Source: Bacilli bacterium (GTDB lineage: Bacteria; Bacillota_I; Bacilli_A; Izemoplasmatales; Hujiaoplasmataceae). Taken from it: a DNA stretch of 60,034 nt. The DNA lies in contig JAFGQH010000057.1 in the NCBI GenBank assembly GCA_016935815.1, positions 1-60,034 of the forward strand, given 5' to 3'. Positions 37,213-46,003 of the stretch are shown piece after piece. The notes beneath the pieces were generated by a model. That model was not told the DNA's origin. It worked only from the letters and a program-made list of their open reading frames with translations, and made no database searches. The position numbers and the translations under genes are program-made. Within the stretch, counting starts at the first letter, position 1, and every line of letters begins with the position of its first letter.

Positions 37213-37909
37213 ATTTATCTAAAATAAAGATCGCACCTGATTCCCCATTCATGACCAATTGATCTTCATTCTTGATTTGATCGATACGATTTTTGGTACG
37301 GATGATTACCGGGATATTCTTGGTTCTTGCTAGAATCACTCCATGAGAGCAGTTACTACCGAAACGAGTGATGATCCCTTTGAGAATTCCTTCAGGAATA
37401 CGGTAAATGAGTGACGGAAGAATGTCGTCGCAGACTAGAATAAACGGGATTTGTGGAAAATCGCTTTCGCTTTTCTCACCGGATTCCAATCGGGCAAGAC
37501 GATCGAAGATATCTTCTACATCATCAACTTTGGAACGGAAAATCTCTGATTGCATATTCAGAAAATTGGATTTCAAATCTTCTTTCATTCGAATCAAAGC
37601 ACTGAGCAGATCATACCCTTGACCTAGAAGATTATCCATATACTTCATCATCTCCACATCTTCCAATAATAGAACATGGGATGTGAAGATCAGAGCGGAT
37701 TCGGGATCAATCTCCAAAGCCTTTTGATAAAGGTCTTCGATTTCTTCTTTTGCTTTCTGCAAAATCACCAGAAATCGCTGTTTCTCATGCTCTGTGTCAA
37801 TCTTTCTAATGTCGTGGTATGAGGTTTGTTTTCGCTCTATTTTATAGGCGATACCGCTTGTTTTTTTGCCAGAAACACCAATGCCTCTGATTTCAATCAA
37901 AACGATCAC
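37211..37909 (-). CDS. stand-alone N-terminal half of PTS enzyme I (EI-N-like)
   Basis: 232 residues. An N-terminal strand region leads into a helical insert (about 38-145, like the HPr-binding alpha subdomain: PESALIFTSHVLLLEDVEM). Then comes the phosphohistidine domain with FGSNCSHGVILARTKNIPVI; His189 aligns with the active-site His of enzyme I. The PEP-binding barrel that makes up the second half of normal enzyme I (about 570 residues) is missing. Alone it could accept phosphate from HPr or another His-protein but could not use PEP. A GTG start has AAGGA ahead. It is divergent from ispG and ends at a strong terminator. Confidence 0.82.
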   Translation of the reverse strand: MIVLIEIRGIGVSGKKTSGIAYKIERKQTSYHDIRKIDTEHEKQRFLVILQKAKEEIEDLYQKALEIDPESALIFTSHVLLLEDVEMMKYMDNLLGQGYDLLSALIRMKEDLKSNFLNMQSEIFRSKVDDVEDIFDRLARLESGEKSESDFPQIPFILVCDDILPSLIYRIPEGILKGIITRFGSNCSHGVILARTKNIPVIIRTKNRIDQIKNEDQLVMNGESGAIFILDK

Positions 37910-37923
37910 GTCCTTCCTTTTCT

Positions 37924-37932
37924 ATTGTAACA
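37924..37932 (-). promoter_or_regulatory. extended -10 promoter of the EI-N gene
   Basis: Minus strand TGTTACAAT 15 bases before the GTG start. It is divergent from the ispG promoter. Confidence 0.45.
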
Positions 37933-37981
37933 TAATATCAGAAAATTGATTATATTTTTCCCGAATAATTTCTCTTTATAG

Positions 37982-37987
37982 TATAAT
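37982..37987 (+). promoter_or_regulatory. ispG -10 box
   Basis: TATAAT 16 bases before the ispG ATG, giving a leader of about ten bases that begins at the ribosome site AGGTGAT. No convincing -35 is visible. The track start (37986) overlaps this box and is rejected. Confidence 0.6.
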
Positions 37988-38003
37988 GGAATCAGGTGAT
38001 ACT

Positions 38004-39059
38004 ATGTATACAAGAGAAACAGTCAAACCGGTTCGGGTCGGAAACCTGATTATCGGTGGCAATAACCAAGTCGTCATCCAATCGATGACCAATACATTGA
38101 CCAAAAACATCAAAGATACCATCGCTCAAATTTTGCGGTTGGAGGCGGTGGGATGTCAATTGGTCCGAGTTGCAATTTTGGATCAAGAGGATGCCTTGGC
38201 AATCAAACAGATCAAAGAACAGATCCATATACCTATCGTAGCCGATATTCATTTCGATTATCGCTTGGCTTTGGCTGCGATTGAAGCCGGAGCGGACAAA
38301 ATCCGCATCAATCCTGGAAATATCGGATCTGATGAGCGCGTCAAAGAAGTTGTGGAAGCCTGCAAGTCCAAAGGCTTGCCGATACGCATCGGCATCAATT
38401 CCGGTTCTTTGGAAAAACATATTCTAAATCAATACGGATCTCCTACTCCCGAAGCTATGGTCGCTTCTGCCGAGTATCATGTAGGATTATTGGAGCGATT
38501 CGGGTTCAGCGATATCATCATCTCGATCAAATCCTCAAACATCTTGGATACTGTAAAAGCGAATGAGCTCGCTGCGAAACGATTCCCATATCCACTTCAC
38601 TTGGGTATTACGGAAGCTGGTACGGCGTTCTCCGGAACCATCGCATCATCGATCGGTCTGGGGATTCTGTTACGTCAAGGAATCGGTTCTACGATGAGAG
38701 TATCTTTGACAGCCACCCCGGAAGAGGAAATCAAAGTCGCCAAGGAAATCTTGGTCAATTTCGCACTCATTCATAAACCAAAACTTGTCAGTTGCCCTAC
38801 TTGCGGGAGAATACAATATGATATGATTCCGATTGTAAAGGAAATCGAAACCTTCCTGGAAACCGTCGACAAACAAATCACGGTTGCCATTATGGGTTGT
38901 GCCGTCAACGGACCGGGAGAGGCTCAAGGAGCCAATATCGCAGTAGCCGGTGGCAAGGAAGAGGCGCTCCTTTTCATTGACGGAGTCAAACAAAAGAAAA
39001 TCCCTCAATCCAAATTGGTCGAGACTTTGAAACAAGTGATCCTCGATTACAAAGAGTGA
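38004..39059 (+). CDS. ispG: 4-hydroxy-3-methylbut-2-enyl-diphosphate synthase (flavodoxin)
   Basis: A 351-residue iron-sulfur enzyme of the MEP isoprenoid pathway, converting MEcPP to HMBPP. VGGNNQVVIQSMTNT-like and VADIHFDYRLALAAIEAGADKIRINPGN segments form the TIM barrel. The cluster ligands are in SCPTCGRIQYD and VAIMGCAVNGPGEA near the C-terminus. ATG at 38004 with AGGTGAT is the true start. It is the only isoprenoid gene in the window and the main plus-strand gene in this part. Confidence 0.96.
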   Translation: MYTRETVKPVRVGNLIIGGNNQVVIQSMTNTLTKNIKDTIAQILRLEAVGCQLVRVAILDQEDALAIKQIKEQIHIPIVADIHFDYRLALAAIEAGADKIRINPGNIGSDERVKEVVEACKSKGLPIRIGINSGSLEKHILNQYGSPTPEAMVASAEYHVGLLERFGFSDIIISIKSSNILDTVKANELAAKRFPYPLHLGITEAGTAFSGTIASSIGLGILLRQGIGSTMRVSLTATPEEEIKVAKEILVNFALIHKPKLVSCPTCGRIQYDMIPIVKEIETFLETVDKQITVAIMGCAVNGPGEAQGANIAVAGGKEEALLFIDGVKQKKIPQSKLVETLKQVILDYKE

Positions 39060-39070
39060 TAAACCAAAAG

Positions 39071-39110
39071 AAAATGCTTTCCGGTTGCTGACCAGAAAGC
39101 ATCTTTTTTT
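39071..39110. terminator. bidirectional terminator between ispG and cvpA
   Basis: ATGCTTTC / GAAAGCAT stem with an inner CCGG/CTGG stretch, followed by CTTTTTTT on the plus strand and TTTTC on the minus strand. The cvpA stop is at its edge. Confidence 0.82.
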
Positions 39111-39840
39111 ATACAATAGAAACGAATACTCCTATGATGTTTTGCAGGATGTTATTGTCATAGAGGTATTTGCTCAAACGGAACTCCTCTGTAGACAATT
39201 GCATGTCCTTATCCAAAAACGGATAAATCAAATCGTTGATTGCAGGAATATTGATGACGAGTGCCAAGATGAAAAGCAATACTTCAATCAATAATCCAAC
39301 TTTCAAAGCGCCGAATAAAACACCCAAAATCTTGTCGACTTGTTTGATGATTGGAATGGATGTGATCCCCTTCGCCAATAGTTTCAACAGCCAGAACACG
39401 ATCATTGATCCAAAGAAAAGAATCAAGAACGCCAGGAACAAAAGCGCCAATGATAGCACTAAATTTGTGACTGCGTCTGTGATTGATGTGGTCAAAGTGT
39501 TGAAATCGATAGAATCAACGATCCAGTTTGCCATGAAGTCAGGCAATCCAAGTCCAGCTAATGCTTCCGGGAGATTCGCCTGCGTCAATTGGGTTCCGAG
39601 AATCTCCGAAATTCTGCCTGACAGATAATCGTAGATATTGGTCCTCATTGACTCACCGAACCATCCGTCCAAAACCGTTGAGAACGGTCTTGCCAATAAG
39701 ATCGAAGCAATCAATCCGAAGATCGACGATGCCATTTTAATCACTTTCGTTAAAAATCCGTGTTTCCATCCTAATACAAGAAATAACAGCACCAATGCCA
39801 CTATTACGACATCAATAACTCCAAAAAATCCAAAATCCAT
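39109..39840 (-). CDS. CvpA family membrane protein
   Basis: 243 residues with four to five hydrophobic segments. The N-terminal IDVVIVALVLLFLVLGWKHGFLTKVIKMASSIFGLIAS is the CvpA signature, in which G-x-x-x-G follows the first helix. The C-terminal half has the WLLKLLAKGITSIPIIKQVDKILGVLFGALKVGLL stretch that recurs in the family. Role not settled: linked to colicin V production and cell envelope homeostasis. It is the last gene behind gcvPB, three bases away, so it belongs to the gcv transcript. Confidence 0.88.
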   Translation of the reverse strand: MDFGFFGVIDVVIVALVLLFLVLGWKHGFLTKVIKMASSIFGLIASILLARPFSTVLDGWFGESMRTNIYDYLSGRISEILGTQLTQANLPEALAGLGLPDFMANWIVDSIDFNTLTTSITDAVTNLVLSLALLFLAFLILFFGSMIVFWLLKLLAKGITSIPIIKQVDKILGVLFGALKVGLLIEVLLFILALVINIPAINDLIYPFLDKDMQLSTEEFRLSKYLYDNNILQNIIGVFVSIV

Positions 39841-39842
39841 AC

Positions 39843-41312
39843 TTATTCCCCTCTTTCAATGTATTCCAGATAATCCTTATACGTGAAGATCATCTGTTTT
39901 GCAGCGAACACTTCATCGGTTCGCGATATTGGTGTAGTGAGTGGAGCGTTCCTTAATGTGTCCGGATCTGTTTTGGCTTCTTCTGCAATTTGGTTCATCG
40001 TCTCAATGAAGTGATCAATGGTTTGCAGGGATTCCGTTTCCGTCGGTTCAATCATAATCGATTGATGGAACAACAACGGGAAGTAAATCGTAGGAGCGTG
40101 CATTCCGTAATCCAGGAGTCGTTTGGCAACGTCCAAGGTGCGGATTTCATTCGGATTGTGTTTCAATCCGTCAAATACGACTTCATGCATGCAGAAATCC
40201 TGAATTGGAAGTTCATAGTTCTTTCTCAGTTTTTCTCGGATGTAGTTCGCGTTCAAGACCGAATATGGTCCCACGTTCATCAAATTCTCTTTTCCGAGAT
40301 TCAGGATGTAAGAATAAGCTCTCAATTCGACCAAATAGTTTCCGAAAAAGCCGGAAATTTGACCGATAGCATCGGCTTCGTTGGAAATATAGTAATAATC
40401 GTCGAGTTTCTTGATGGTTGGATTCGGCAAAAATTTCACCAAGAAATCTTTGACTCCGACAGGACCGCTTCCCGGTCCTCCGCCACCATGAGGAGTGGAG
40501 AATGTCTTGTGAAGATTGATATGCATGATATCAAATCCCATATCTCCAGGTCTGACTTTGCCAAGCATCGCATTGAGATTGGCACCGTCATAATACATCA
40601 ATCCACCAGCTTCGTGAACCAATCTCGTAATTTCCTGGATATCTTTTTCAAAGATACCCAAGGTATTCGGGTTGGTCAACATCATACCGGCGATTTCATC
40701 GCTAAGAACTGCTTTCAAAGCATCCAAATCGACCATACCTTGATCGTTGGATTCGATTTCGATGACTTCCATGCCGCTGACTGTCGTTGAGGCAGGATTG
40801 GTTCCATGTGCTGAATCCGGAATGATGACCTTATTCCGCATGAAGTCTTTATTAAAGTGATGATATTGTTTCATAATCATCAAACCGACCAATTCTCCGT
40901 GGGCTCCAGCATAGGAATTCAGAGTGAATTCGGACAATCCTGATATCTTAGCCAGGGAATCTTGAAGTTCGTGATACATTCTAAGAGCTCCTTGAATCGT
41001 GCTGACAGGTTGATATGGATGAAGTCTTGGGAAGGAGAAAGTCTTAGCAATCTCTTCGTTAATTTTAGGATTGTATTTCATCGTACAAGAACCAAGTGGA
41101 TAAAAACCTGTTTCCACGCCATGATTTTTGTGCGAGATATTGGTATAATGGCGAACGCAATCAAGTTCGCTAACTTCCGGCAATACAGCGTCGGTCGTTC
41201 TGAGATGATTCTGTAAATCCGAAATGGAATATTTCGGATATTGCGGTTTTGGTAAGGAATATCCAACTCTACCAGGACTGGAGAGTTCGAAAATCAATTT
41301 GTCATATTTCAT
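39843..41312 (-). CDS. gcvPB: glycine dehydrogenase (decarboxylating) subunit 2
   Basis: A 489-residue PLP subunit of the glycine cleavage P-protein. The PLP-lysine motif is NLHKTFSTPHGGGGPGSGPVGV near 270. The start overlaps gcvPA by four bases. With subunit 1 it decarboxylates glycine and transfers the aminomethyl group to lipoylated GcvH. The two-subunit P-protein is typical of Firmicutes. Confidence 0.97.
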   Translation of the reverse strand: MKYDKLIFELSSPGRVGYSLPKPQYPKYSISDLQNHLRTTDAVLPEVSELDCVRHYTNISHKNHGVETGFYPLGSCTMKYNPKINEEIAKTFSFPRLHPYQPVSTIQGALRMYHELQDSLAKISGLSEFTLNSYAGAHGELVGLMIMKQYHHFNKDFMRNKVIIPDSAHGTNPASTTVSGMEVIEIESNDQGMVDLDALKAVLSDEIAGMMLTNPNTLGIFEKDIQEITRLVHEAGGLMYYDGANLNAMLGKVRPGDMGFDIMHINLHKTFSTPHGGGGPGSGPVGVKDFLVKFLPNPTIKKLDDYYYISNEADAIGQISGFFGNYLVELRAYSYILNLGKENLMNVGPYSVLNANYIREKLRKNYELPIQDFCMHEVVFDGLKHNPNEIRTLDVAKRLLDYGMHAPTIYFPLLFHQSIMIEPTETESLQTIDHFIETMNQIAEEAKTDPDTLRNAPLTTPISRTDEVFAAKQMIFTYKDYLEYIERGE

Positions 41313-42643
41313 GATAATCCCTCCAATACACTCAGGAGTTTATCAATCTCGGCTTTGGTACGTTTCTCCGTAACAGCGAAATTGATCAGATTCTCGTAAT
41401 CATCCGAGAACCCTGACAAGGAGAATCCTCCAAAGATTCCATTTGCCAGCAACGCTTCTTTGATCAAATCATGAGACAAGGTCGTCTCCAAAGTGAATTC
41501 TTTCAGAAATGGTTGTTGGAATGGATCAAAGAATTTTTTTGTTTTCAGCAATTGGTCGTATAAATAATGGGCATTCTGATAGGAAAGAGAATTGACCTCT
41601 TTGATTCCTTGTTTCCCCATTATAGACAGATATACCGTGGAGTACAGCACCAAAAGCGATTGATTGGAACAGATGTTCGAATTTGCTTTGGCTCTGCGAA
41701 TGTGTTGTTCTCTGGCTTGTAACGTCAAAACAAAAGCCCGGTTGCCAAAGGTATCCGTGGTATAACCACAGATTCGTCCCGGCATCTTACGTACGTGTTT
41801 TTTGATAGTAGCCAAGTAACCGATGGTCGGTCCGCCAAAGGATAATGGCATCCCGAGAGACTGACAGTCCCCGCATGCGATATCCGCTCCGTTCTCACCT
41901 GGAGTTTTCAAAACGCCTAACGCGCTGATATCCCCGTGTTGAATAAAGATGGATTTATTTTCATGCAACAAATCGGCTAAGCCGTCATAGGACTCGATCA
42001 ATCCGAAGAAATTCGGATTTTGAACGATGAGTCCAGCAACCTCTTTGTCCAACATACCAGACAATGCATCTTGGTCCAGCACGCCATCTTTGGCTGGTAC
42101 CATTTCAAATTCATGACCTTTGAATCTTAAATAAGTCTTGATGACTTGGATTGCACTTGGATGCATGGTGCTAGAAATCAATATCTTGTTCCGTCTGCTG
42201 ATGGAACAAGCCATAAAACAGGCTTCTGCCGCCGCTGTCGTCCCATCGTACATGGAAGCATTCGAGACATCAAGACCAGTCAAAGATTGGATCATCGATT
42301 GATACTCGAAGATGTATTGCAATGTTCCTTGAGACACTTCTGGCTGATACGGAGTGTAAGATGTCAAAAACTCCTGCCGTGATGTGATAGCATCAATGAC
42401 AGAAGGAGTGTAGTGATCATATAATCCCAAGCCTGAAAAAATCAGCAATTCCTGATTCTTATCGCTTAAGGTTTTGAGATAGTTCCGAACTTCCATTTCC
42501 GACATCTCGGATGGTAAGTCGTATTCATGGTCCAACAAGACCTCTTTCGGAACCGCGGCAAACAACTCATCGATTGATGAGATGTTGAGTTCTTTCAGCA
42601 TCAGCTCAATGTCTTGTTTGGTGTGCGGAAAGTATTTGAACAT
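41309..42643 (-). CDS. gcvPA: glycine dehydrogenase (decarboxylating) subunit 1
   Basis: A 444-residue partner of GcvPB. FKYFPHTKQDIELMLKELNISSIDELF and YTPYQPEVSQGTLQYIFEYQSMI are characteristic of the alpha-type subunit. GPTIGYLATIKKHVRKMPGRICG lies near 260. It forms the P-protein heterotetramer. It begins 11 bases after gcvH. Confidence 0.97.
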   Translation of the reverse strand: MFKYFPHTKQDIELMLKELNISSIDELFAAVPKEVLLDHEYDLPSEMSEMEVRNYLKTLSDKNQELLIFSGLGLYDHYTPSVIDAITSRQEFLTSYTPYQPEVSQGTLQYIFEYQSMIQSLTGLDVSNASMYDGTTAAAEACFMACSISRRNKILISSTMHPSAIQVIKTYLRFKGHEFEMVPAKDGVLDQDALSGMLDKEVAGLIVQNPNFFGLIESYDGLADLLHENKSIFIQHGDISALGVLKTPGENGADIACGDCQSLGMPLSFGGPTIGYLATIKKHVRKMPGRICGYTTDTFGNRAFVLTLQAREQHIRRAKANSNICSNQSLLVLYSTVYLSIMGKQGIKEVNSLSYQNAHYLYDQLLKTKKFFDPFQQPFLKEFTLETTLSHDLIKEALLANGIFGGFSLSGFSDDYENLINFAVTEKRTKAEIDKLLSVLEGLS

Positions 42644-42654
42644 GTTGTACCTCG

Positions 42655-43032
42655 CTATAAAATTGCTTCGTATTCTTCTGCGCTCAACAAGTTTTCCAAT
42701 TCTTCTTTATTGGACAGTTTGACCTTGATCATCCAAGCTGCGAATGCATCTTCATTGACCTGTTCCGGCTCTCCAACCAAATCCTCATTGATTTCCAGTA
42801 CTTCACCGGAAACAGGTGAAACAAGGTCGGATGCTGCTTTCACGGATTCGACTGCACCAAATTCTGTATTGGCTTCAACTGCGTCTCCTACTTCAGGAAG
42901 ATCGACGAATACAACGCTACCAAGTTCTTTGGCTGCGAAATCGGTGATTCCCACTAAAACCTCTTCATCATTCAATTTCTTTACCCATTCGTGGTCGTTG
43001 GAATAAAGCAGACCTTTTAATACTTTGCTCAT
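42655..43032 (-). CDS. gcvH: glycine cleavage system H protein
   Basis: A 125-residue lipoyl carrier. The lipoylated lysine is in GAVESVKAASDLVSPVSGEV near 63. The hydrophobic N-terminal strand region LYSNDHEWVKKL is normal. It accepts the aminomethyl group from P-protein and passes it to T-protein and the dihydrolipoyl dehydrogenase. Lipoate is probably attached by the ligase gene just upstream. No L-protein gene is in the window. Confidence 0.97.
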   Translation of the reverse strand: MSKVLKGLLYSNDHEWVKKLNDEEVLVGITDFAAKELGSVVFVDLPEVGDAVEANTEFGAVESVKAASDLVSPVSGEVLEINEDLVGEPEQVNEDAFAAWMIKVKLSNKEELENLLSAEEYEAIL

Positions 43033-43038
43033 AAAATG

Positions 43039-44142
43039 TTAAGCCCCTTTCGTTTTATAGTTCTTCGTCAAGAATTTTTTATCTCTTACAAAACCAGGGA
43101 CCATCTTGTTCCTGATTTTGACTTGGATTTGCGTGTCTTTTTTGTTGTATGGACGATTGATCATCGCCAAGGCAATCGGTGTTTCCAAACTGACTGAAAG
43201 ATATCCTGTGGTAATAAATCCGACAAGTTCGTCGTTGGAATAAACTTCATAAGTAGCTCTAGGAATTGCCAGTTTTGTCAATTCGATTCCAACAAGCCTA
43301 CGCTTTAAGCCTTCCTCTTGTTGGTCGAGTAATGCTTGTTTTCCGATAAAGTCGGAATCGGAATCGATTTTTGTAAAGAATTTGAATCCCGCTTCCAATG
43401 GTGTGACCGTATCGGAAATCTCATGACCGTACAGCGGCAGCGCTGCTTCAAAGCGCAAAGTATCACGAGAGCCAAGTCCGCAAGGAACGACTCCTCCGAC
43501 ATGAAAAATCGACCAAAGCTCTGTAATTGCATCATCGGATGCATAGATTTCAAATCCATCCTCTCCGGTATAGCCGGTTCTGGATATCAACAGATTATAA
43601 GGTCCATATTCGAAATATCCATAGTGAAAGAATTCCAAAGAAGATAAATCAATACCCAAAAGCTGTTTGACTTTTGCTTCTGCTTGCGGTCCTTGTATCG
43701 CAATCTCGGAGATTTCCTCCGATCGATTGATTACCGTAACGTCAAAATCGTCGGTTTGATCCACTAACCAACTGTAGTCTTTGCCAACATTGCTGGCATT
43801 GACAACGAGGAAATATTCTTCATTCGACATCTTGTACACCAATAGATCATCTACGATCGTTCCGTTTTCATAAAGCAGCATTCCGTAGGTTACAGACCCT
43901 GGTTCTTTGTCCAAGATGTGATTGCAGAACACATGATCGATAAATTTTGTTGCGTCTTTACCTTTGACTGCGAATTCACCCATGTGACTGACATCGAACA
44001 TTCCTGAGGCTTGTCTGACTGCCAGATGCTCATTCTTGATCGTGTCATACACAATCGGCATCATGAAACCGGCAAAATCTTCCATTTTTGCGCCTAAATC
44101 CACATGCGCTTGATATAGACATGTGCGTTTCACTTCATTCAT
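43039..44142 (-). CDS. gcvT: aminomethyltransferase (glycine cleavage T protein)
   Basis: A 367-residue folate-dependent enzyme forming 5,10-methylene-THF and ammonia from aminomethyl-GcvH. GMFDVSHMGEFAVKGKDA, SRTGYTGEDGFEIYAS and the terminal GFVRDKKFL region are family landmarks. It is the first gene of the gcvT-H-PA-PB-cvpA run. It has its own extended -10 promoter in the 40 bases before it; there is no room for a glycine riboswitch. Confidence 0.97.
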   Translation of the reverse strand: MNEVKRTCLYQAHVDLGAKMEDFAGFMMPIVYDTIKNEHLAVRQASGMFDVSHMGEFAVKGKDATKFIDHVFCNHILDKEPGSVTYGMLLYENGTIVDDLLVYKMSNEEYFLVVNASNVGKDYSWLVDQTDDFDVTVINRSEEISEIAIQGPQAEAKVKQLLGIDLSSLEFFHYGYFEYGPYNLLISRTGYTGEDGFEIYASDDAITELWSIFHVGGVVPCGLGSRDTLRFEAALPLYGHEISDTVTPLEAGFKFFTKIDSDSDFIGKQALLDQQEEGLKRRLVGIELTKLAIPRATYEVYSNDELVGFITTGYLSVSLETPIALAMINRPYNKKDTQIQVKIRNKMVPGFVRDKKFLTKNYKTKGA

Positions 44143-44160
44143 TGGATATACCTCTCATTC

Positions 44161-44169
44161 ATTATACCA
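44161..44169 (-). promoter_or_regulatory. extended -10 promoter of gcvT
   Basis: Minus strand TGGTATAAT, 19 bases before the gcvT ATG. The -35 region falls in the lplA coding end and is weak. Confidence 0.68.
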
Positions 44170-44182
44170 AATTTTTCTATTT

Positions 44183-45148
44183 CTAAAACAGAATATCCAA
44201 AAATTCATCAGCTTGAAGATTATAGATATAATCTTGAATCTCGATTTGGTCGAGAACGGCTTGAAATGCGGATTTGGTGAAGGCGACTCCTTTGAACAAA
44301 TCCATGAATTCATCGGCGTCTTCAATCAAGAAGTAGTCGCCCATCAGATTGATGCGTTTGACGATGTTGTTCTTGAGTTCCAATGTCGCTTCAATCATAC
44401 CGGCATTGGTTTTACCTTTCTTCATGACGGTATAATTCGGATTTTTGCCATAGATGAAGTCTTCATCCAAATAGGATGCTTCGATGGCACGAATGCCTTT
44501 GACATCCTCTTCTGATAGAGTAATCTGTGATTTGCACAGGTTCTCTTTGAAATAGGCACGAAAATCTTCGACGGTTATATCGATGTGATCTTTGATGTTC
44601 GTTACCCTGCTCCTGACCGAATCGATGCCCTTGGAAACCAATTTCTCATTGTCAGGCGTGATTGCCCTAACCATGGTTGCGACATCGGTATCGATCATCA
44701 TGGTACCGTGAACGACCGAACGGTTGTTGACACGGTAAAATGCGTTTCCAGAGACTTTGCGACCGTCGATCAAAATATCGTTTCTGCCAGAAAAGACAGC
44801 ATTCAATCCAAGGCTTTTCAATAGGGAAACAACGTGTTCCAAATAGGTATCAAACACGAAGTCCTTGTTGAAGGTTGGCGTGATGAAGCTCAGCATCACG
44901 TTATTCGGATCCGCAAAAACACATCCACCACCGGATTTTCGGCGATAAAATTCAATGTTGTTCTGTCTCACGAAGTCGAGATTGACTTCATTTTCAATCA
45001 ATTGATTCCGACCGAATATAACGGTCGGCTTGACCTGCCACATGAAGAAGTATTCTTCTTCTGGGTAGTGTTTTGCTAAATATTCTTCGGTTGCCAGGTA
45101 AAATGACAAACGTTCCGTCTTCTCTGACGGATGATTTACATAGATCAT
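44183..45148 (-). CDS. lplA: lipoate-protein ligase LplA
   Basis: A 321-residue ligase that activates lipoate with ATP and attaches it to apo-proteins such as GcvH. The lipoyl-AMP motif RRKSGGGCVFAD is near 70 and the catalytic lysine region GRKVSGNA near 127. A C-terminal accessory domain of about 80 residues is present. Its position directly upstream of gcvT points to GcvH as the main client. Very little space (25 bases) separates it from fic, and that space is a terminator-like hairpin. Confidence 0.95.
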   Translation of the reverse strand: MIYVNHPSEKTERLSFYLATEEYLAKHYPEEEYFFMWQVKPTVIFGRNQLIENEVNLDFVRQNNIEFYRRKSGGGCVFADPNNVMLSFITPTFNKDFVFDTYLEHVVSLLKSLGLNAVFSGRNDILIDGRKVSGNAFYRVNNRSVVHGTMMIDTDVATMVRAITPDNEKLVSKGIDSVRSRVTNIKDHIDITVEDFRAYFKENLCKSQITLSEEDVKGIRAIEASYLDEDFIYGKNPNYTVMKKGKTNAGMIEATLELKNNIVKRINLMGDYFLIEDADEFMDLFKGVAFTKSAFQAVLDQIEIQDYIYNLQADEFLDILF

Positions 45149-45159
45149 AAGTCCTCCAA

Positions 45160-45185
45160 GAAAAAGAGAGAAACTAGTCTCTCTC
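45160..45185 (-). terminator. terminator or attenuator between fic and lplA
   Basis: Minus strand AGAGAGA-CTAGTT-TCTCTCT followed by TTTTC, then directly the GGAGG of lplA. There is no room for a promoter between hairpin and lplA, so lplA depends on read-through or on a promoter inside fic. Confidence 0.7.
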
Positions 45186-45899
45186 CAAAAATTCTTTCAT
45201 TCGTTTTTCTTCAAGTTCGGCTATAAATTCAGTAAATGGTTCGATTTTTTTGTTGATTTTGTATTCATCAATGGTTCTGTAATACTCATCTCTCATTTCT
45301 TTTGTGATCGAAATTGGTAAGAATCCCTCGAGTTCCAATTGGTAGTTGAGCAAGAGTCTTGCCAATCTGCCATTGGCATCCATGAATGGATAGATCTTAA
45401 GGATCTGCAAGTGGGCGAATGCGGCTTTCTTCAATCCCTTGAGTTCTGGATCATTCAAGTCAGCGAAATAGCGATCCATCTTGCTGAAGATTTTCAAATA
45501 AGTTGGCGGTACATGTTTCGCTCCTAAGATGAATAAATCTCTGGTTCTATAAACACCCCCGTTGATGATTCCATCAACAAGGATTTGGTGCAAATCTTTG
45601 ACAATGTTTTCGTCATATTGTCTGTGTTCGTTTACCATACGATGCACTCTTTGAATTGCATGGTAATTGTTGATGATTGCTTTTCTGACTGTCTCACTCT
45701 TGTCAGGAAATTGACGGGAGTGATCTTCCAACAAGAAAACGACATCTTCGTAGGTGAAATCTCCGTTCTCAAAACTAGTAGACTCGTAAATGTACCGTTT
45801 GTCAAACTCTGTGCAACGATTTTTCAGTTCACTTTCGGACAACATTTTTTTCTTGTCGGCTACTGCTTGTAAAAGAGCTTCAGCTCCTTTGATACTCAT
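45174..45899 (-). CDS. Fic domain protein with Tyr in place of catalytic His
   Basis: 241 residues. The Fic fold is recognisable by the N-terminal inhibitory motif STSFEN (40-45) and the loop ILKIYPFMDANGRLARLL near 167-184. Fic AMPylators and relatives need HxFx(D/E)(G/A)N(G/K)R. Here the first position is Tyr170, read directly as TAT, while the rest is kept. The His is the general base, so ordinary nucleotide transfer may be lost, or another reaction is used. It has a TTGAAT-17-TATTAT promoter. It could be a stand-alone regulator, since no antitoxin gene adjoins it. Confidence 0.88.
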   Translation of the reverse strand: MSIKGAEALLQAVADKKKMLSESELKNRCTEFDKRYIYESTSFENGDFTYEDVVFLLEDHSRQFPDKSETVRKAIINNYHAIQRVHRMVNEHRQYDENIVKDLHQILVDGIINGGVYRTRDLFILGAKHVPPTYLKIFSKMDRYFADLNDPELKGLKKAAFAHLQILKIYPFMDANGRLARLLLNYQLELEGFLPISITKEMRDEYYRTIDEYKINKKIEPFTEFIAELEEKRMKEFLERD

Positions 45900-45919
45900 A
45901 TTACATCACCTCTCTATTT

Positions 45920-45948
45920 ATAATAACATGGAAAACCCTTACATTCAA
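45920..45948 (-). promoter_or_regulatory. promoter of the fic gene
   Basis: Minus strand TTGAAT, 17 bases, TATTAT, about 20 bases before the ATG. Confidence 0.62.
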
Positions 45949-45971
45949 TTGTTTTGCCAAAATATTTATTC

Positions 45972-46003
45972 AAAAAAAAGCAACTTTAAAAAGTTGCTTT
46001 TAG
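45972..46003 (-). terminator. intrinsic terminator after the 46 kb membrane protein
   Basis: Minus strand AAGCAACTT-TTTA-AAGTTGCTT followed by TTTTTTG. The stop codon overlaps it. Confidence 0.85.

Noticed and set aside
44143-44182. Glycine riboswitch before gcvT
   Set aside because: Only 40 bases separate gcvT from lplA and these contain the promoter and ribosome site.
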